From: Rhizobium sp. 32-5/1
Lineage (GTDB): Bacteria; Pseudomonadota; Alphaproteobacteria; Rhizobiales; Rhizobiaceae
Assembly (NCBI RefSeq): GCF_029537235.1
Contig: NZ_CP120638.1
Span: forward strand, 868,001 to 932,000
Direction: 5' to 3'
DNA length: 64,000 bases
The notes below the pieces were generated by a model. The model was not told where the DNA came from, did no database searches, and saw nothing but the letters and a program-made list of their open reading frames with translations. Each line of letters starts with the position of its first letter. Position 1 is the stretch's first letter. Of this stretch, positions 37,580 through 47,037 are shown piece after piece. Position numbers and translations under genes: made by a program.

Positions 37580-38638
37580 TCAGGTCGCTTTTGCGACCCA
37601 TTTGTGCCAGTCGCGCTCGCTGCCGCGGAAGACGTTGAGGTCGATCTTTCCGTTGACGCCCTGGGAAAGGCCCGATCCTGAATATTGCCAGAACAGCCAT
37701 TTGCGATCGGGATAACGCTTGGACGGATGGGCGGCGACAGAGCGCAGCCAGAAGGGGTAGTTCAGGAACTCGCCCTGCAGTTTGTCGGCATAGAAATCCG
37801 GAGCGGTATAGATGATCGGCCGCTGGCCATAATGGCGTTCCAGCTTGTCCATGAAGACCTGCATCTTCTCGAGCGTCTTTGCCCGCGAAAGCTTGAACTT
37901 GCAGCTGGATTCGCCGTTGTATTCGACATCGATGACAGGCGGCAGCGCGCCGGGTTCCTTCGGCACGTTGCGAATGAACCAGTCGGCCTGTTCGCCGGCG
38001 GTGCGGCACCAGTAGAAGAAGTGATACGCGCCGCGGCGGATGCCTGCTTCTTTTGCGCGCCGCCAGTTCGTCTTGAACATCGGATCGAGATGATCGCCGC
38101 CATCGGTGGCCTTGATGAAGGCGAAGTTGGCGCCCTGCGAGCGCAGCTTCGCCCAATCCATCTCGCCCTGCCATCGCGACACGTCGATACCATGCACCGC
38201 ATGATTGCGCGGCGAGGCCTTGCCGAAATTGATCGGTTTGGCGTCGCTGAAGCGCTGACGGTAGATCGCGCCGCGTGCTGCCTGCTGGGCATCGATCGCA
38301 GGTACGGCCGGGACGAGCATCGCCACCGGCTTTTCAGCAGGCCGCGTCAAGTCTCCGGCCTGCGGCACAGTAACAAAAGCCTGCGACTGTGCGTCCGGAG
38401 CTGCCCAGGCGAGCTCATGCTGTTGCAATTGCGCGGTGTTGTTTTCCGCGGAGGCAATGATCTGCCCGATCTCGCCCGATGGCACAGGTGCAGCAATACG
38501 CCGCACGGAACTGGTTGTCTCCCGGCTTGCCCCTTGGGGCACCAGCGCCTCCGGCGTTGCTCCCGACGTGCAGCCGGACAGGACGAAGCTGGCAATCAGA
38601 ACTGCCGGAACGATGCTCGAAAGAGCTGAAAAACGCAT
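37580..38638 (-). CDS. GH25 lysozyme, lipoprotein
   Basis: A 352-residue muramidase of glycoside hydrolase family 25. Signal with lipobox (VPAVLIASFVLSGC), a 110-residue linker, then the catalytic barrel from about residue 150: HGIDVSRWQGEMDWAKL, FAFIKATDGGDHLDP, GAYHFFYWCR and the active-site PPVIDVEYNGES. GPI-like C-terminal WLFWQYSGSGLSQGVNGKID ends normally. Its likely place is the inner leaflet of the outer membrane or the periplasm, acting on peptidoglycan. The start is uncertain: ATG 38638 precedes the signal core, GTG 38659 is also open; neither has a strong ribosome site. Confidence 0.85.
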   Translation of the reverse strand: MRFSALSSIVPAVLIASFVLSGCTSGATPEALVPQGASRETTSSVRRIAAPVPSGEIGQIIASAENNTAQLQQHELAWAAPDAQSQAFVTVPQAGDLTRPAEKPVAMLVPAVPAIDAQQAARGAIYRQRFSDAKPINFGKASPRNHAVHGIDVSRWQGEMDWAKLRSQGANFAFIKATDGGDHLDPMFKTNWRRAKEAGIRRGAYHFFYWCRTAGEQADWFIRNVPKEPGALPPVIDVEYNGESSCKFKLSRAKTLEKMQVFMDKLERHYGQRPIIYTAPDFYADKLQGEFLNYPFWLRSVAAHPSKRYPDRKWLFWQYSGSGLSQGVNGKIDLNVFRGSERDWHKWVAKAT

Positions 38639-38767
38639 TGGAACCCGCACGCAAAACACCTTTTGTCACTGAATTTCCGGCTGCCGACAGCGCGGCGGTA
38701 GAGATCCCTAACGAAGTTTTACCGAAAAAGACTGAATCCAATCTTTACGGAACACGCCCATATTCCC

Positions 38768-38801
38768 TTGACATCGAAATATTTTAGGTAGATCGGTCTA
38801 C
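38768..38801 (+). promoter_or_regulatory. Promoter and TetR-type operator before tetR-like gene
   Basis: TTGACA at 38768-38773 is a perfect -35 word. GTAGA-TCGG-TCTAC (38788-38801) is an inverted repeat overlapping the expected -10 and adjoining the start region, the usual arrangement for an autorepressing TetR regulator. Confidence 0.6.
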
Positions 38802-38821
38802 ATATGAAGCGGGAGATTGCG

Positions 38822-39433
38822 ATGACCGGGAAAAAGCCTGTGCGGGACAGACTACTGAACGCTGCAGCCGAGCTGTTCTACAGCCAAGGCGTGGCGGCAA
38901 CCGGTATCGACAAGATCACCGCCCGTGCGGGGGTCGCCAAAATGAGCCTGTACAATAATTTTTCATCCAAGGCGGATCTCGTTGAGACTTATCTCGAAAG
39001 CCGCGTTGTGGAATGGCAATCCCGTCTGGCTGAAAAGCTGAGGCAGGCAACGACGCCGCAAGACCGGATCCTGGCTGTTTTCGATTCCTATCTGGATTAT
39101 GCGCGACCGGACAATGCCGTGACATTTCGCGGATGCGGACTTCTCAATGCCGCAGCCGAACTTCCCGTAAGCGATCCGGGCCGTGCGCTGGTTGCCTCGC
39201 AGAAAGATGAGGTGGTCCATTTCTTCGCCGAGAACCTCGCAGACATGATGGGGCAAGATCTTGCGACCGTGCGCGAGACGGCGCAGCATCTCTCCTTCGT
39301 GCTGGAAGGCGGCATGGCGCGCGCCGGCCTGGACGGGTCCGACGAGCGTTTGAAACTGGCGCGCACGATTGCTGTTTCCATTCTTGCGCATCTGCCCCGC
39401 AGGACCACACGGATGGAAGCGCCAAAGGCATGA
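38822..39433 (+). CDS. TetR family transcriptional regulator
   Basis: A 203-residue regulator. The N-terminal helix-turn-helix is DRLLNAAAELFYSQGVAATG followed by IDKITARAGVAKMSLYNNF; the C-terminal part carries the ligand pocket (FRGCGLLNAAAELPV resembles TetR_C members that regulate efflux). ATG at 38822 is preferred because GGGAG precedes it; ATG at 38804 is six codons upstream. The stop overlaps the transporter start by ATGA, so it likely controls the transporter in the same mRNA. Confidence 0.88.
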   Translation: MTGKKPVRDRLLNAAAELFYSQGVAATGIDKITARAGVAKMSLYNNFSSKADLVETYLESRVVEWQSRLAEKLRQATTPQDRILAVFDSYLDYARPDNAVTFRGCGLLNAAAELPVSDPGRALVASQKDEVVHFFAENLADMMGQDLATVRETAQHLSFVLEGGMARAGLDGSDERLKLARTIAVSILAHLPRRTTRMEAPKA

Positions 39434-40359
39434 CCGATACTGTCACGTCCTGTAAACGCGTCCGAAATCGAACCAGTCTGATCATCCCCGTGGTCCTGCT
39501 GGAAGTAGCCCTGCTGGTATCATGGAGTTCGGGATTCGTCGGCGTGCGTTTTGCTGTCGATCACGCGCCGATCTTCCTGATCCTTCTGTGGCGCAGCCTC
39601 GTTTCCGGCATGCTGCTGCTGCCCTTTGCACTGTTCATCGGTCCGCGCATACAACTCAGGGATGCTCTCTGCGAAATGCTTTTCGGTATCTTCGCCATGG
39701 CAGGTTATCTGTCCGGTTTCGCGCTCGCCATTGCACAGGGCGTGCCCACCGGCCTTGTCGCCCTGATCGCCGACATGCTGCCGCTCGCAGTCGCGCTTTT
39801 GTCCTGGCCGGTTCTCGGCCAGGCGCTGACGCCCCGGCAATGGCTTGGTACCTTCATCGGACTGACGGGGGTGCTCATTGCCTCGGGCTGGACCGGCGAT
39901 AGCGGAAACGTTCCGCTTTGGGCCTACGGCCTCCCCGTGCTCGGTACCGTTTCGCTGGCAATGGCAACGCTGCTGCAAAAGCGCCGTCGGAGCACGTCGA
40001 TGCCGATCCATCAGCGACTGTGCATCCAATGCCTGACCTCGTCCGCCATCTTCGTCGTCTTCGCGTGGAAGGAGGGCGGGGTCGCCCCGGTCATGGACAC
40101 CGGCTTCATCGCAGGTATTCTCTGGTTGGTTTTACTGGCAACATTCGGCGGCTGGAGTCTGTACTATACCGCGCTTGCGAAATCATCTCCGGCGCGCGTC
40201 ACCGCTATTCTCTATCTCAGCCCACCCGTGACGATGCTCTGGGCCTGGATCATGTTTGATGAACCACTGTCCTGGGGCATGGCCGCCGGTCTGGCCGTCT
40301 CCCTGGCGGGCGTCTTTATCGTTGCCAGGGCACAAAAGCCGCCGCCGGCCATCCCGTAG
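39430..40359 (+). CDS. EamA/DMT family transporter
   Basis: A 309-residue inner-membrane protein with ten hydrophobic segments in two EamA halves (first around LLEVALLVSWSSGFVGVRFA and LALSW-type helices, second from GGWSLYYTALAKSSPARVTA to GMAAGLAVSLAGVFIVARAQ). DMT transporters export metabolites or drugs; which one here is unknown, but co-transcription with a TetR regulator fits inducible efflux. Frame intact; start ATG 39430 overlaps tetR. Confidence 0.88.
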   Translation: MTDTVTSCKRVRNRTSLIIPVVLLEVALLVSWSSGFVGVRFAVDHAPIFLILLWRSLVSGMLLLPFALFIGPRIQLRDALCEMLFGIFAMAGYLSGFALAIAQGVPTGLVALIADMLPLAVALLSWPVLGQALTPRQWLGTFIGLTGVLIASGWTGDSGNVPLWAYGLPVLGTVSLAMATLLQKRRRSTSMPIHQRLCIQCLTSSAIFVVFAWKEGGVAPVMDTGFIAGILWLVLLATFGGWSLYYTALAKSSPARVTAILYLSPPVTMLWAWIMFDEPLSWGMAAGLAVSLAGVFIVARAQKPPPAIP

Positions 40360-40620
40360 ATACCAAAGCTGCCAAGGGATTTTTCAGAACTTATCGAATT
40401 GTGGTCATTGAAAGGCAGTGTGCGCGCGTTATCTTCGGTTGCGTGTCGCGCTGCCGCAGAGGTTTGTCCTTTCCGGCGTGACCGCTTTTTCACGGCCCGG
40501 CCGGCGCATCATTTCGAAGACCGGACCTATCCGAATGCTTTCCGCGGGCCTGCACCTCGGCGCCCCGACCCGACGGAAAGAGGCCGCGACTGCGGCTCTC
40601 CACAACGGGAGATAAATTGA

Positions 40621-42945
40621 ATGTTGATATTCACAGCCATTGTTTTCGGACTTGTGGGGCTTGCACTGAGCCTTGCCGGTGCCTGGCTCGCTGTGCTGGG
40701 TGGCAGCTTGTATTACGTCCTTGCCGGTCTGGGTTTTATCCTCACGGCGGGCCTGCTCTTTCAAAAGCGCGGTTCAGCGCTGATCGTCTACGCGGTCCTG
40801 ATCGTTGCGACGCTCGCCTGGGCGATCTGGGAGGTCGGTTTCGATTGGTGGCAGCTTGGGCCGCGTGGCGGCATCATCATCCTGCTCGGTCTCTGGCTGC
40901 TTCTTCCTGCGGTGCGCAACCCGCTCGGTTTCACCAGCCCGACCGGCCAGCTCTACCGACCAAGCGCCCTGCCGCTCGGTCTCGCAGTGATCGCCTCCAT
41001 CATCGTTGCCGGCTATGCGATGACGCAGGACCCGCTGGACACGATCGGCTCACTGCCGACGGAAAAGGTCGCAGCCGCGCCCGATCTCGGTGGCACCGTG
41101 CCTGATGGCGACTGGCACCAGTATGGCCGCACGCCCTATGGCCAGCGTTATTCGCCGCTTGCGGAAATCACCCCTGAAAACGTCTCGAAGCTCACGGTCG
41201 CGTGGCAATACCAGACCGGCGACGTCAAACGGCCAGATGATGTCGGCGAGACGACCTATCAGGTCACCCCGCTGAAAATCCGCGACACGCTCTATGTCTG
41301 CACGCCACACAATCTGGCGATCGCGCTCGATGCCGAGACCGGAAAGGAAAAATGGAAGTTCGATGCCAATTCCGGCATGAACCCCGACCGCCAGCACCAG
41401 ACCTGCCGCGGCGTCAGCTATTATGCCGATCCGGCAGTTCCCGCCGGTCAGCCCTGTGCCGAACGCGTCTATCTTCCGACCGCCGATGCACGGCTGATCG
41501 CTCTTGATGCGGCGAACGGCCAGGTCTGCACGGGCTTTGCCGACAAGGGCACGCTGCACCTCGAAACCGGCATGAAATACACCCCGGCCGGCTATTATTA
41601 TTCGACGTCCCCGCCCGTCATCGTCGCCGGCAAGATCATTATCGGCGGCGCCGTCAATGACAATTATTCGACGCAGGAACAGTCCGGCGTCATCCGCGCC
41701 TTCGACGTCAATTCCGGCGCGCTGGTCTGGAACTGGGACAGTGGCAATCCGGACGTGACCACGCCGCTGTCGGCGGGCCAGACCTATACGACCAACTCAC
41801 CGAACAGCTGGTCGGTGTTCAGCTATGACGACAAGCTCAACCTTGTCTATATCCCGCTCGGCAACCAGGTGCCCGACCAGCTCGGCATGAACAGAAGCGA
41901 GCATGTCGAGAAATATTCCTCGTCGATCGTGGCGCTCGACATCACCAGCGGCGCCGTGCGCTGGGTTCGCCAGACCGTTCATCACGATCTCTGGGACATG
42001 GACGTCCCGGCGCAGCCTGTGCTGCTCGACATCAACGGCACTCCAGCGCTTGTCGGCCCGACCAAGCAGGGGGATATTTACGTGCTTGATCGGCGTACCG
42101 GCGAGCCGATCATTCCGATCAAGGAAATTCCGGCCCCGACCGGCGCGATCCCGGAAGACTTCACCGCGCCGACCCAGCCGATTTCCGATCTCACCTTCTC
42201 GCCGCCGCCACTGACGGGCAAGGATATGTGGGGCATCACGATGTTTGACCAGCTTGCCTGCCGGATCAACTTTGCGCGGCTGAAATATGAGGGCCGCTAT
42301 ACGCCGCCTTCGATCGAAGGCAGCCTGATCTATCCTGGCAATTTCGGCACGTTCAACTGGGGTTCGGTCGCGGTCGATCCGGAACGCCAGGTGATGTTCG
42401 GCATGCCGACCTATCTTGCCTTCACCTCGCAGCTTGTGCCGCGCGACCAGGTGCCGCCAAAGGCGCAGGACGAGAAGGGCTCGGAACAGGGCCTGAACCG
42501 CAATGACGGCGCTCCCTATGCCGTCAAGATGGGTCCGTTCCTGTCGCCGCTCGGCGTGCCCTGCCAGGCGCCGCCATGGGGCTATGTCGCAGGCGCTGAC
42601 CTGCGCACCGGCGAGATCGCCTACAAGCACCGCAACGGCACGGTCTACGACATGACGCCGCTGCCCCTGCCCTTCAAGGTCGGCGTGCCCGGCATTGGTG
42701 GTCCGATGATCACCAAAAGCGGCCTCGCCTTCCTCGGTGCTGCCGTCGATAACTATCTGCGGGCCTATGACCTCACCACTGGCGAGCAGCTCTGGCAAGC
42801 CCGCCTGCCGGCCGGCGGCCAGTCAACGCCGATGACCTATACCAATGCCGCGGGCAAGCAGTTCGTCCTGATCGTCGCCGGCGGCCACGGCTCCGTCGGC
42901 ACCAAGCCGGGCGATTATATCATCGCCTATACGCTGCCGAAGTAG
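40621..42945 (+). CDS. gcd: Membrane-bound PQQ-dependent glucose/quinate/shikimate dehydrogenase
   Basis: A 774-residue quinoprotein dehydrogenase. The N-terminus has four or five membrane helices (residues 1-135), followed by a periplasmic eight-blade propeller: GDWHQYGRTPYGQRYSPLAE, WQYQTGD, CRGVSYY with neighbouring His-Gln, VRQTVHHDLWDMDVPAQPVL, and the C-terminal GVPGIGGPMITKSGL and YIIAYTLPK. It oxidises aldoses such as glucose to the lactone in the periplasm and passes electrons to ubiquinone. No pqq biosynthesis genes are in the window, so the cofactor comes from elsewhere. Length is normal. A strong hairpin follows the stop. Confidence 0.93.
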   Translation: MLIFTAIVFGLVGLALSLAGAWLAVLGGSLYYVLAGLGFILTAGLLFQKRGSALIVYAVLIVATLAWAIWEVGFDWWQLGPRGGIIILLGLWLLLPAVRNPLGFTSPTGQLYRPSALPLGLAVIASIIVAGYAMTQDPLDTIGSLPTEKVAAAPDLGGTVPDGDWHQYGRTPYGQRYSPLAEITPENVSKLTVAWQYQTGDVKRPDDVGETTYQVTPLKIRDTLYVCTPHNLAIALDAETGKEKWKFDANSGMNPDRQHQTCRGVSYYADPAVPAGQPCAERVYLPTADARLIALDAANGQVCTGFADKGTLHLETGMKYTPAGYYYSTSPPVIVAGKIIIGGAVNDNYSTQEQSGVIRAFDVNSGALVWNWDSGNPDVTTPLSAGQTYTTNSPNSWSVFSYDDKLNLVYIPLGNQVPDQLGMNRSEHVEKYSSSIVALDITSGAVRWVRQTVHHDLWDMDVPAQPVLLDINGTPALVGPTKQGDIYVLDRRTGEPIIPIKEIPAPTGAIPEDFTAPTQPISDLTFSPPPLTGKDMWGITMFDQLACRINFARLKYEGRYTPPSIEGSLIYPGNFGTFNWGSVAVDPERQVMFGMPTYLAFTSQLVPRDQVPPKAQDEKGSEQGLNRNDGAPYAVKMGPFLSPLGVPCQAPPWGYVAGADLRTGEIAYKHRNGTVYDMTPLPLPFKVGVPGIGGPMITKSGLAFLGAAVDNYLRAYDLTTGEQLWQARLPAGGQSTPMTYTNAAGKQFVLIVAGGHGSVGTKPGDYIIAYTLPK

Positions 42946-42952
42946 GCAATGG

Positions 42953-42976
42953 GGCCGGCGGAGCAATCCGCCGGCC
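42953..42976 (+). terminator. Hairpin after gcd
   Basis: GGCCGGCGGA (42953-42962) pairs perfectly with TCCGCCGGCC (42967-42976) across GCAA, 8 bp past the gcd stop. There is no long T-run, so termination efficiency is uncertain. Confidence 0.65.
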
Positions 42977-43030
42977 TTCGCCCTTGATTCATGCACTTTC
43001 CCGCTCGGCCGAGCAGCACTCAATTTGCTC

Positions 43031-43168
43031 CGTCATTCCTGTGGTTGTCACAGGAATCCAGCCATCGCGCATCCACGCTGTGAGAAGACTCTGCTTCCTT
43101 GGAACATTGTTCTTTCACGCAACAGGCGTCGCGGGGCTGGATTCTGCACGAAGTCCGGGATGACGGGG
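43031..43168. repeat. Imperfect palindromic repeat element of about 140 bp
   Basis: The element opens CGTCATTCCTGTGGTTGTCA...GGAATCCAGCC and closes GCTGGATTCTGCACGAAG...GGGATGACG, so the ends (CGTCAT.CC and GAATCCAGC) are inverted repeats of each other. The left arm also contains its own hairpin TTCCTGTG/CACAGGAA. Such ends with GTCATTCC/GGAATCCAGC are typical of dispersed non-coding repeats in rhizobia (from memory). Confidence 0.55.
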
Positions 43169-43193
43169 TTAGACGCGGCAACCGAGCCTAAAC

Positions 43194-43667
43194 TTAGAGC
43201 CGCAGATCCCACGTGTTCGTGCGTAGCTCAGTACCTCCGTCGTCGCGTCTCGCGGGCGAAAGAATGCAGTTCTCAACATCGTCCTCGCCGATCCTTTTGA
43301 GATAGCCGAACAATTCAAGAAAATCCTTGTCCGGAAGATCCGTCAAAAGTTTCGGGTGATGGGCCACTATCCATTTTTGAAGCTCCGCGCCGAAGGCATC
43401 TCTAGTTGCTCCTTTCATCCTTAGATCGAGAGCTTTCACGTAGAAGGGCACGATGACTGTACCCGTGAGTTTCATGCCGACAGGACTGTCTGCACTTTCC
43501 GGCACGCACTGAAAGACCGCTGTCTCAAGCCGCTTCAGGGTTGCCTGCGGATCGGCACGATAACTCGCCAATATCCGCTCCACGCCTCTCGTATTCGGAA
43601 CTTTGAGCGTGGTGAACAGACCACCAGCGATGACCGCCATTGCGGCAAGGATCAATAGAGCGCGCAT
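43194..43667 (-). CDS. Hypothetical membrane-anchored or exported protein
   Basis: A 157-residue protein with an N-terminal hydrophobic stretch MRALLILAAMAVIAGGLFTT (signal or anchor), then a helical globular part with two cysteines (VFQCVPESAD, ENCILSPARRDDGG). ATG at 43667 has GGGGGAAGG directly upstream; the open frame to 43715 starts before the ribosome site. Family not recognised. It ends inside the downstream edge of the repeat element. Confidence 0.6.
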   Translation of the reverse strand: MRALLILAAMAVIAGGLFTTLKVPNTRGVERILASYRADPQATLKRLETAVFQCVPESADSPVGMKLTGTVIVPFYVKALDLRMKGATRDAFGAELQKWIVAHHPKLLTDLPDKDFLELFGYLKRIGEDDVENCILSPARRDDGGTELRTNTWDLRL

Positions 43668-43870
43668 CCTTCCCCCGTGTTTGCATGGGGATATACGGCA
43701 AAAGCAGTCAAACAATTATGCACCTGTCGCGAGCAATTTTATCCAATCGCGGATTATCTGCTCTCCGGATTCCACCAGTTATTTCGCGCCCATTCCTAGA
43801 CACTTCCTTTAGGGACCGAAGTTATGATCGCATCAGGCAAAGACCGTCTTGCGTTCCCGAAGGGCTGCAC

Positions 43871-45223
43871 ATGAGTTCCGACTTACATATTGGAAAGGCT
43901 GAGTTACTGAGCGCGCTCAGCTATGCGCTCGACCTGACCGAAGGCCAGCCGGAAGGGCATGGGGTGCGGTGCTGCTGGATCGGCATGAACATCGGCCGTG
44001 CCATCGGTCTGTCCGGCGCGGATCTCGATGACCTCTACTATACGCTGTTGCTCAAGGATATCGGCTGCTCCAGCAATGCGGCGCGCATCTGCCAGCTTTA
44101 TCTGATCGACGACCACGAGTTCAAGCGCGACGCCAAGCTACTGGATGAGAGCCTGCCGCAGGTGCTGCGCTTCGTGCTTTCGCATACTGGCTTGAAAGCC
44201 GGGCTGTCCGAGCGGTTCCGCTCGCTCGTCACCATCTTCACCACCGGCGGCACGATTGCCCGCGAACTGATCGAAACGCGCTGCCAGCGCGGCGCCGAGA
44301 TCGTCCGCATGATGCGTTTTCCCGAAACGGTCGCCACCGGCATTCTCGATCTCGACGAATACTGGAACGGCAAGGGCAAGCCGAACGGCCTCTCCGGCAC
44401 CGACATCTCGATCCATGCGCGCATCGCGCTGATCGCCCAGGTCGCCGACGTCTTCCATACGAGCGCCGGGTCGCTTGCCGCCCGCCGCGAGATCGAGCGG
44501 CGGGCCGGCAGTTGGTTCGATCCAGAGCTGGCAGTGGCTTTCGCCCAGATTGCCGCCGACCCAGCCTTCTGGGCAACGCTGGCCGCGCCGGACCTCAAGC
44601 AGACCGTCATTGACATGGCGGGCGAGGATTCCGGCGATGGCGTCGATGAGGACTATCTCGACGATGTCGCCGTCGCCTTTGCCGAAGTCGTCGATTCGAA
44701 AAGCCCTTTCACCAGCGGCCACAGCAAACGCGTGGCGCTGTTTACCGACATGATCGCCGAGGAAATGGGGCTGGACGAGGCGCGGCGGCGCTATCTCAAG
44801 CGAGTCGCCCTTCTGCACGATATCGGCAAGCTCGGGGTGTCGAACCAGATCCTCGACAAACCCGGCAAACCCGACGAAGACGAATGGCAGACGATCCGCA
44901 GCCATCCGGCCTTGAGCGAAATCATCCTGTCGAAGATCACGGCCTTTGCCGATCTCGCCCGCGTCGCCGGTGCCCATCATGAAAGGCTTGACGGACGCGG
45001 CTATCCGAACGGCATCAAGGGCGACGCGATCTGCGCCGGCACCCGCATCGTCACCACCGCCGACATCTTCGACGCGCTAACTGCCGACCGCCCCTATCGC
45101 GGCGCAATGCCGGTGTCGCAGGCGCTCGGCATCATGGAAAAAGACCTTGGTACTGCGCTCGACCCGGACTGTTTCCATGCCCTGGCCCGCGCCATGCAGA
45201 AGCTGGAGAAGGCGGCCGCCTGA
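43871..45223 (+). CDS. HD-GYP domain protein (cyclic-di-GMP phosphodiesterase-like)
   Basis: A 450-residue cytoplasmic protein with two HD-type regions. The first (about 1-210) is degenerate: GVRCCWIGMNIGRAIGLS and LYYTLLLKDIGCSSNAARIC resemble HD helices but the His-Asp pair is altered. The second (about 270-430) is a full HD-GYP domain: GHSKRVALFTDMIAEEMGL, LLHDIGKLGVSNQIL, and AHHERLDGRGYPNGIKG, then TTADIFDALTADRPYRGAMP. HD-GYP enzymes hydrolyse cyclic-di-GMP. The frame opens at 43640; ATG 43871 follows GAAGGG and starts the recognisable protein. No GGDEF partner is adjacent. Confidence 0.88.
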   Translation: MSSDLHIGKAELLSALSYALDLTEGQPEGHGVRCCWIGMNIGRAIGLSGADLDDLYYTLLLKDIGCSSNAARICQLYLIDDHEFKRDAKLLDESLPQVLRFVLSHTGLKAGLSERFRSLVTIFTTGGTIARELIETRCQRGAEIVRMMRFPETVATGILDLDEYWNGKGKPNGLSGTDISIHARIALIAQVADVFHTSAGSLAARREIERRAGSWFDPELAVAFAQIAADPAFWATLAAPDLKQTVIDMAGEDSGDGVDEDYLDDVAVAFAEVVDSKSPFTSGHSKRVALFTDMIAEEMGLDEARRRYLKRVALLHDIGKLGVSNQILDKPGKPDEDEWQTIRSHPALSEIILSKITAFADLARVAGAHHERLDGRGYPNGIKGDAICAGTRIVTTADIFDALTADRPYRGAMPVSQALGIMEKDLGTALDPDCFHALARAMQKLEKAAA

Positions 45224-45251
45224 TCCGCCGCCCGCCGATCCACAAGGGTGG

Positions 45252-46133
45252 CTACACCATTTCGCCGACCATCCGGCCGATTTCGGCGAAGACCGGGTTC
45301 AGTTCCTTCACAGACACTTTTGCCTCGGCAATATAGACGCTGATGAAGATCGGCGAGCGGCGCTCCGGTTTAAAGAGGCCGACATCGCAGGCGCCGCCCT
45401 TGTCGGTCGTGCCGGTCTTTTCGCCGATCACGCCGTTTTTCGGCAAGCCCGCCCTAAGCCGCGCATCGCCGGTCTTGTTGCCCACCAGCCAGCCGAGCAG
45501 ATGCTCGCGCGATTGCTCGGAAAGTGCGTCCCCCGCGATCAGCGTCGTGATCGTCTCGCGCATGGAAGCCGGTGTCGTCGTGTCGCGCGGGTCATCTTTC
45601 AATGATTCATTGAGATCGGGCTCGATGCGGTCGAGCCGCGTCTGCGTGTCGCCGATGGACCGCAGCCAGGCCGTCAGCCCCTTGGGACCGCCGACCTGGG
45701 CAAGCAGCAGGTTTCCGGCAGTATTGTCGCTGAGCGTAACCGCTGCCTCGCAGATGGCCGAGAGCGGCATGCCTTCGCCACCAGCGAATTTTTCCGTGGC
45801 CGGAGAATAGGTGACGAGGTCCGCCTTGGAGAAATGGATGCGCCGGGCCAGCGCGTCCTCGTTCTGGTCAACCCGCGCCAGCACGCAGGCCGCAACCAGC
45901 GTCTTGAAGGTGGAGAGCATGGGAAATTTTTCGGTCTCGCGATAGTCGAAACCGATATTGGTTCCGGTATCCAGCACGGAGACGCCCAGCCGCCCGCCGG
46001 TCTTCTTCTCAAGGGCTGCCAGCCGCACGTCGATATCGTCGGCTGCGGCAAAGGCGATGCGCGGGACCTGCAACACCGGCAGGAGAAGGGCCGCACCGCC
46101 GATAAGGCCGCGGCGGGTAAGGGACAGGGACAT
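45252..46133 (-). CDS. Class A beta-lactamase
   Basis: A 293-residue serine beta-lactamase. All four signature elements are present at near-canonical spacing: STFK near residue 71 (nucleophile Ser), SDN near 134, the omega-loop EPDLNES near 168 with the deacylating Glu, and EKTGTTDKG near 237. The N-terminus SLTRRGLIGGAALLLPVL has a Tat-like twin arginine, suggesting folded export. ATG 46133 is chosen for its GAGGA upstream. The gene has no LysR-type neighbour, so it may be expressed constitutively. Spectrum cannot be predicted from sequence alone. Confidence 0.9.
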   Translation of the reverse strand: MSLSLTRRGLIGGAALLLPVLQVPRIAFAAADDIDVRLAALEKKTGGRLGVSVLDTGTNIGFDYRETEKFPMLSTFKTLVAACVLARVDQNEDALARRIHFSKADLVTYSPATEKFAGGEGMPLSAICEAAVTLSDNTAGNLLLAQVGGPKGLTAWLRSIGDTQTRLDRIEPDLNESLKDDPRDTTTPASMRETITTLIAGDALSEQSREHLLGWLVGNKTGDARLRAGLPKNGVIGEKTGTTDKGGACDVGLFKPERRSPIFISVYIAEAKVSVKELNPVFAEIGRMVGEMV

Positions 46134-46273
46134 CGAATTTCCTCGCAACAGAGCCGATCAGAATGGCGAAGCGTCATCCGTTTGATTCGGGTGAGCGCTC
46201 GCCGATTTCGATCAGTAGGAGGCGAATGTGGCACTCCTATGCCTCGCCGCCCCCTCTTTTTGCAGTGATCGCG

Positions 46274-46996
46274 TCAGTGGGAATGCCCATGGGCACCGTG
46301 ATCGTGGCTGCAGGAGCCAGTCTTCGTAGCGGTCTTCGCGGCGGTCTCGGCGTGCCCGCGATGCTCTTCGGCCACGGCCAGCGCCGGTGCATTCCACTCC
46401 TTGAGGGATTGCAGGAGAATCTGCACCGCAGAGGAGAGAAACAGGCCCGCCATGATGCCGGCGACGATCAGGTCCGGCCACTGCGTTGCCGTGCCCCATA
46501 CGCCAAGCGCTGCGAACATCACCGCGACATTGCCGATGGCATCATTGCGCGAGCAGAGCCAGACGGAGCGCACATTGGCATCGCCATCCTTGTAGGCCAT
46601 CAGCAGCCAGACGCTGGCCAGATTGGCGACAAGCGCCATGAAGCCGACGATGCCCATGACCGGCGCTTCCGGCACGCCGACGACGAAGACGCGGTAAAGC
46701 GTCGAACCCGCCACCCAGAGGCCCATCAGGAACAGGCTGACACCCTTGGCCATGGCAGCCGACGTGCGCACCCGGATGGATGCTCCGATCACCGCCAGAG
46801 ACAGGCCGTAGGTGACGGCATCGGCGAAGAAATCCAGTGCATCAGCCTGCAGCGCCTGCGAGCGCGAAAGCTGGCCGGCGGTCATCTCTACGATGAACAT
46901 CGCCGCATTGATGGCAATGACGATCCAGAGCCGGCGTTTGTAGTCGTCGGACACGCCTTCGAACGTGCCGTGATGATGTCCGCAGGATGCACTCAT
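46274..46996 (-). CDS. Cation diffusion facilitator family metal exporter
   Basis: A 240-residue membrane protein with six helices and the CDF pattern: MTAGQLSRSQALQADALDFF (metal-site Asp residues in the helix), then VWLCSRNDAIGNVAVMFAAL with a second Asp. The ends are His-rich (SASCGHHHGTFEG; SHDHGAHGHSH), metal-binding tails. Related proteins export Zn, Co, Ni or Cd using the proton gradient. It is divergent from a MerR regulator and its promoter carries a MerR-type operator with a long spacer. The frame is intact; start ATG 46996 behind AGAGGTG. Confidence 0.88.
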   Translation of the reverse strand: MSASCGHHHGTFEGVSDDYKRRLWIVIAINAAMFIVEMTAGQLSRSQALQADALDFFADAVTYGLSLAVIGASIRVRTSAAMAKGVSLFLMGLWVAGSTLYRVFVVGVPEAPVMGIVGFMALVANLASVWLLMAYKDGDANVRSVWLCSRNDAIGNVAVMFAALGVWGTATQWPDLIVAGIMAGLFLSSAVQILLQSLKEWNAPALAVAEEHRGHAETAAKTATKTGSCSHDHGAHGHSH

Positions 46997-47037
46997 AAGT
47001 CACCTCTTTCGCTAGGCTTGAAATCATGTGACATGAT

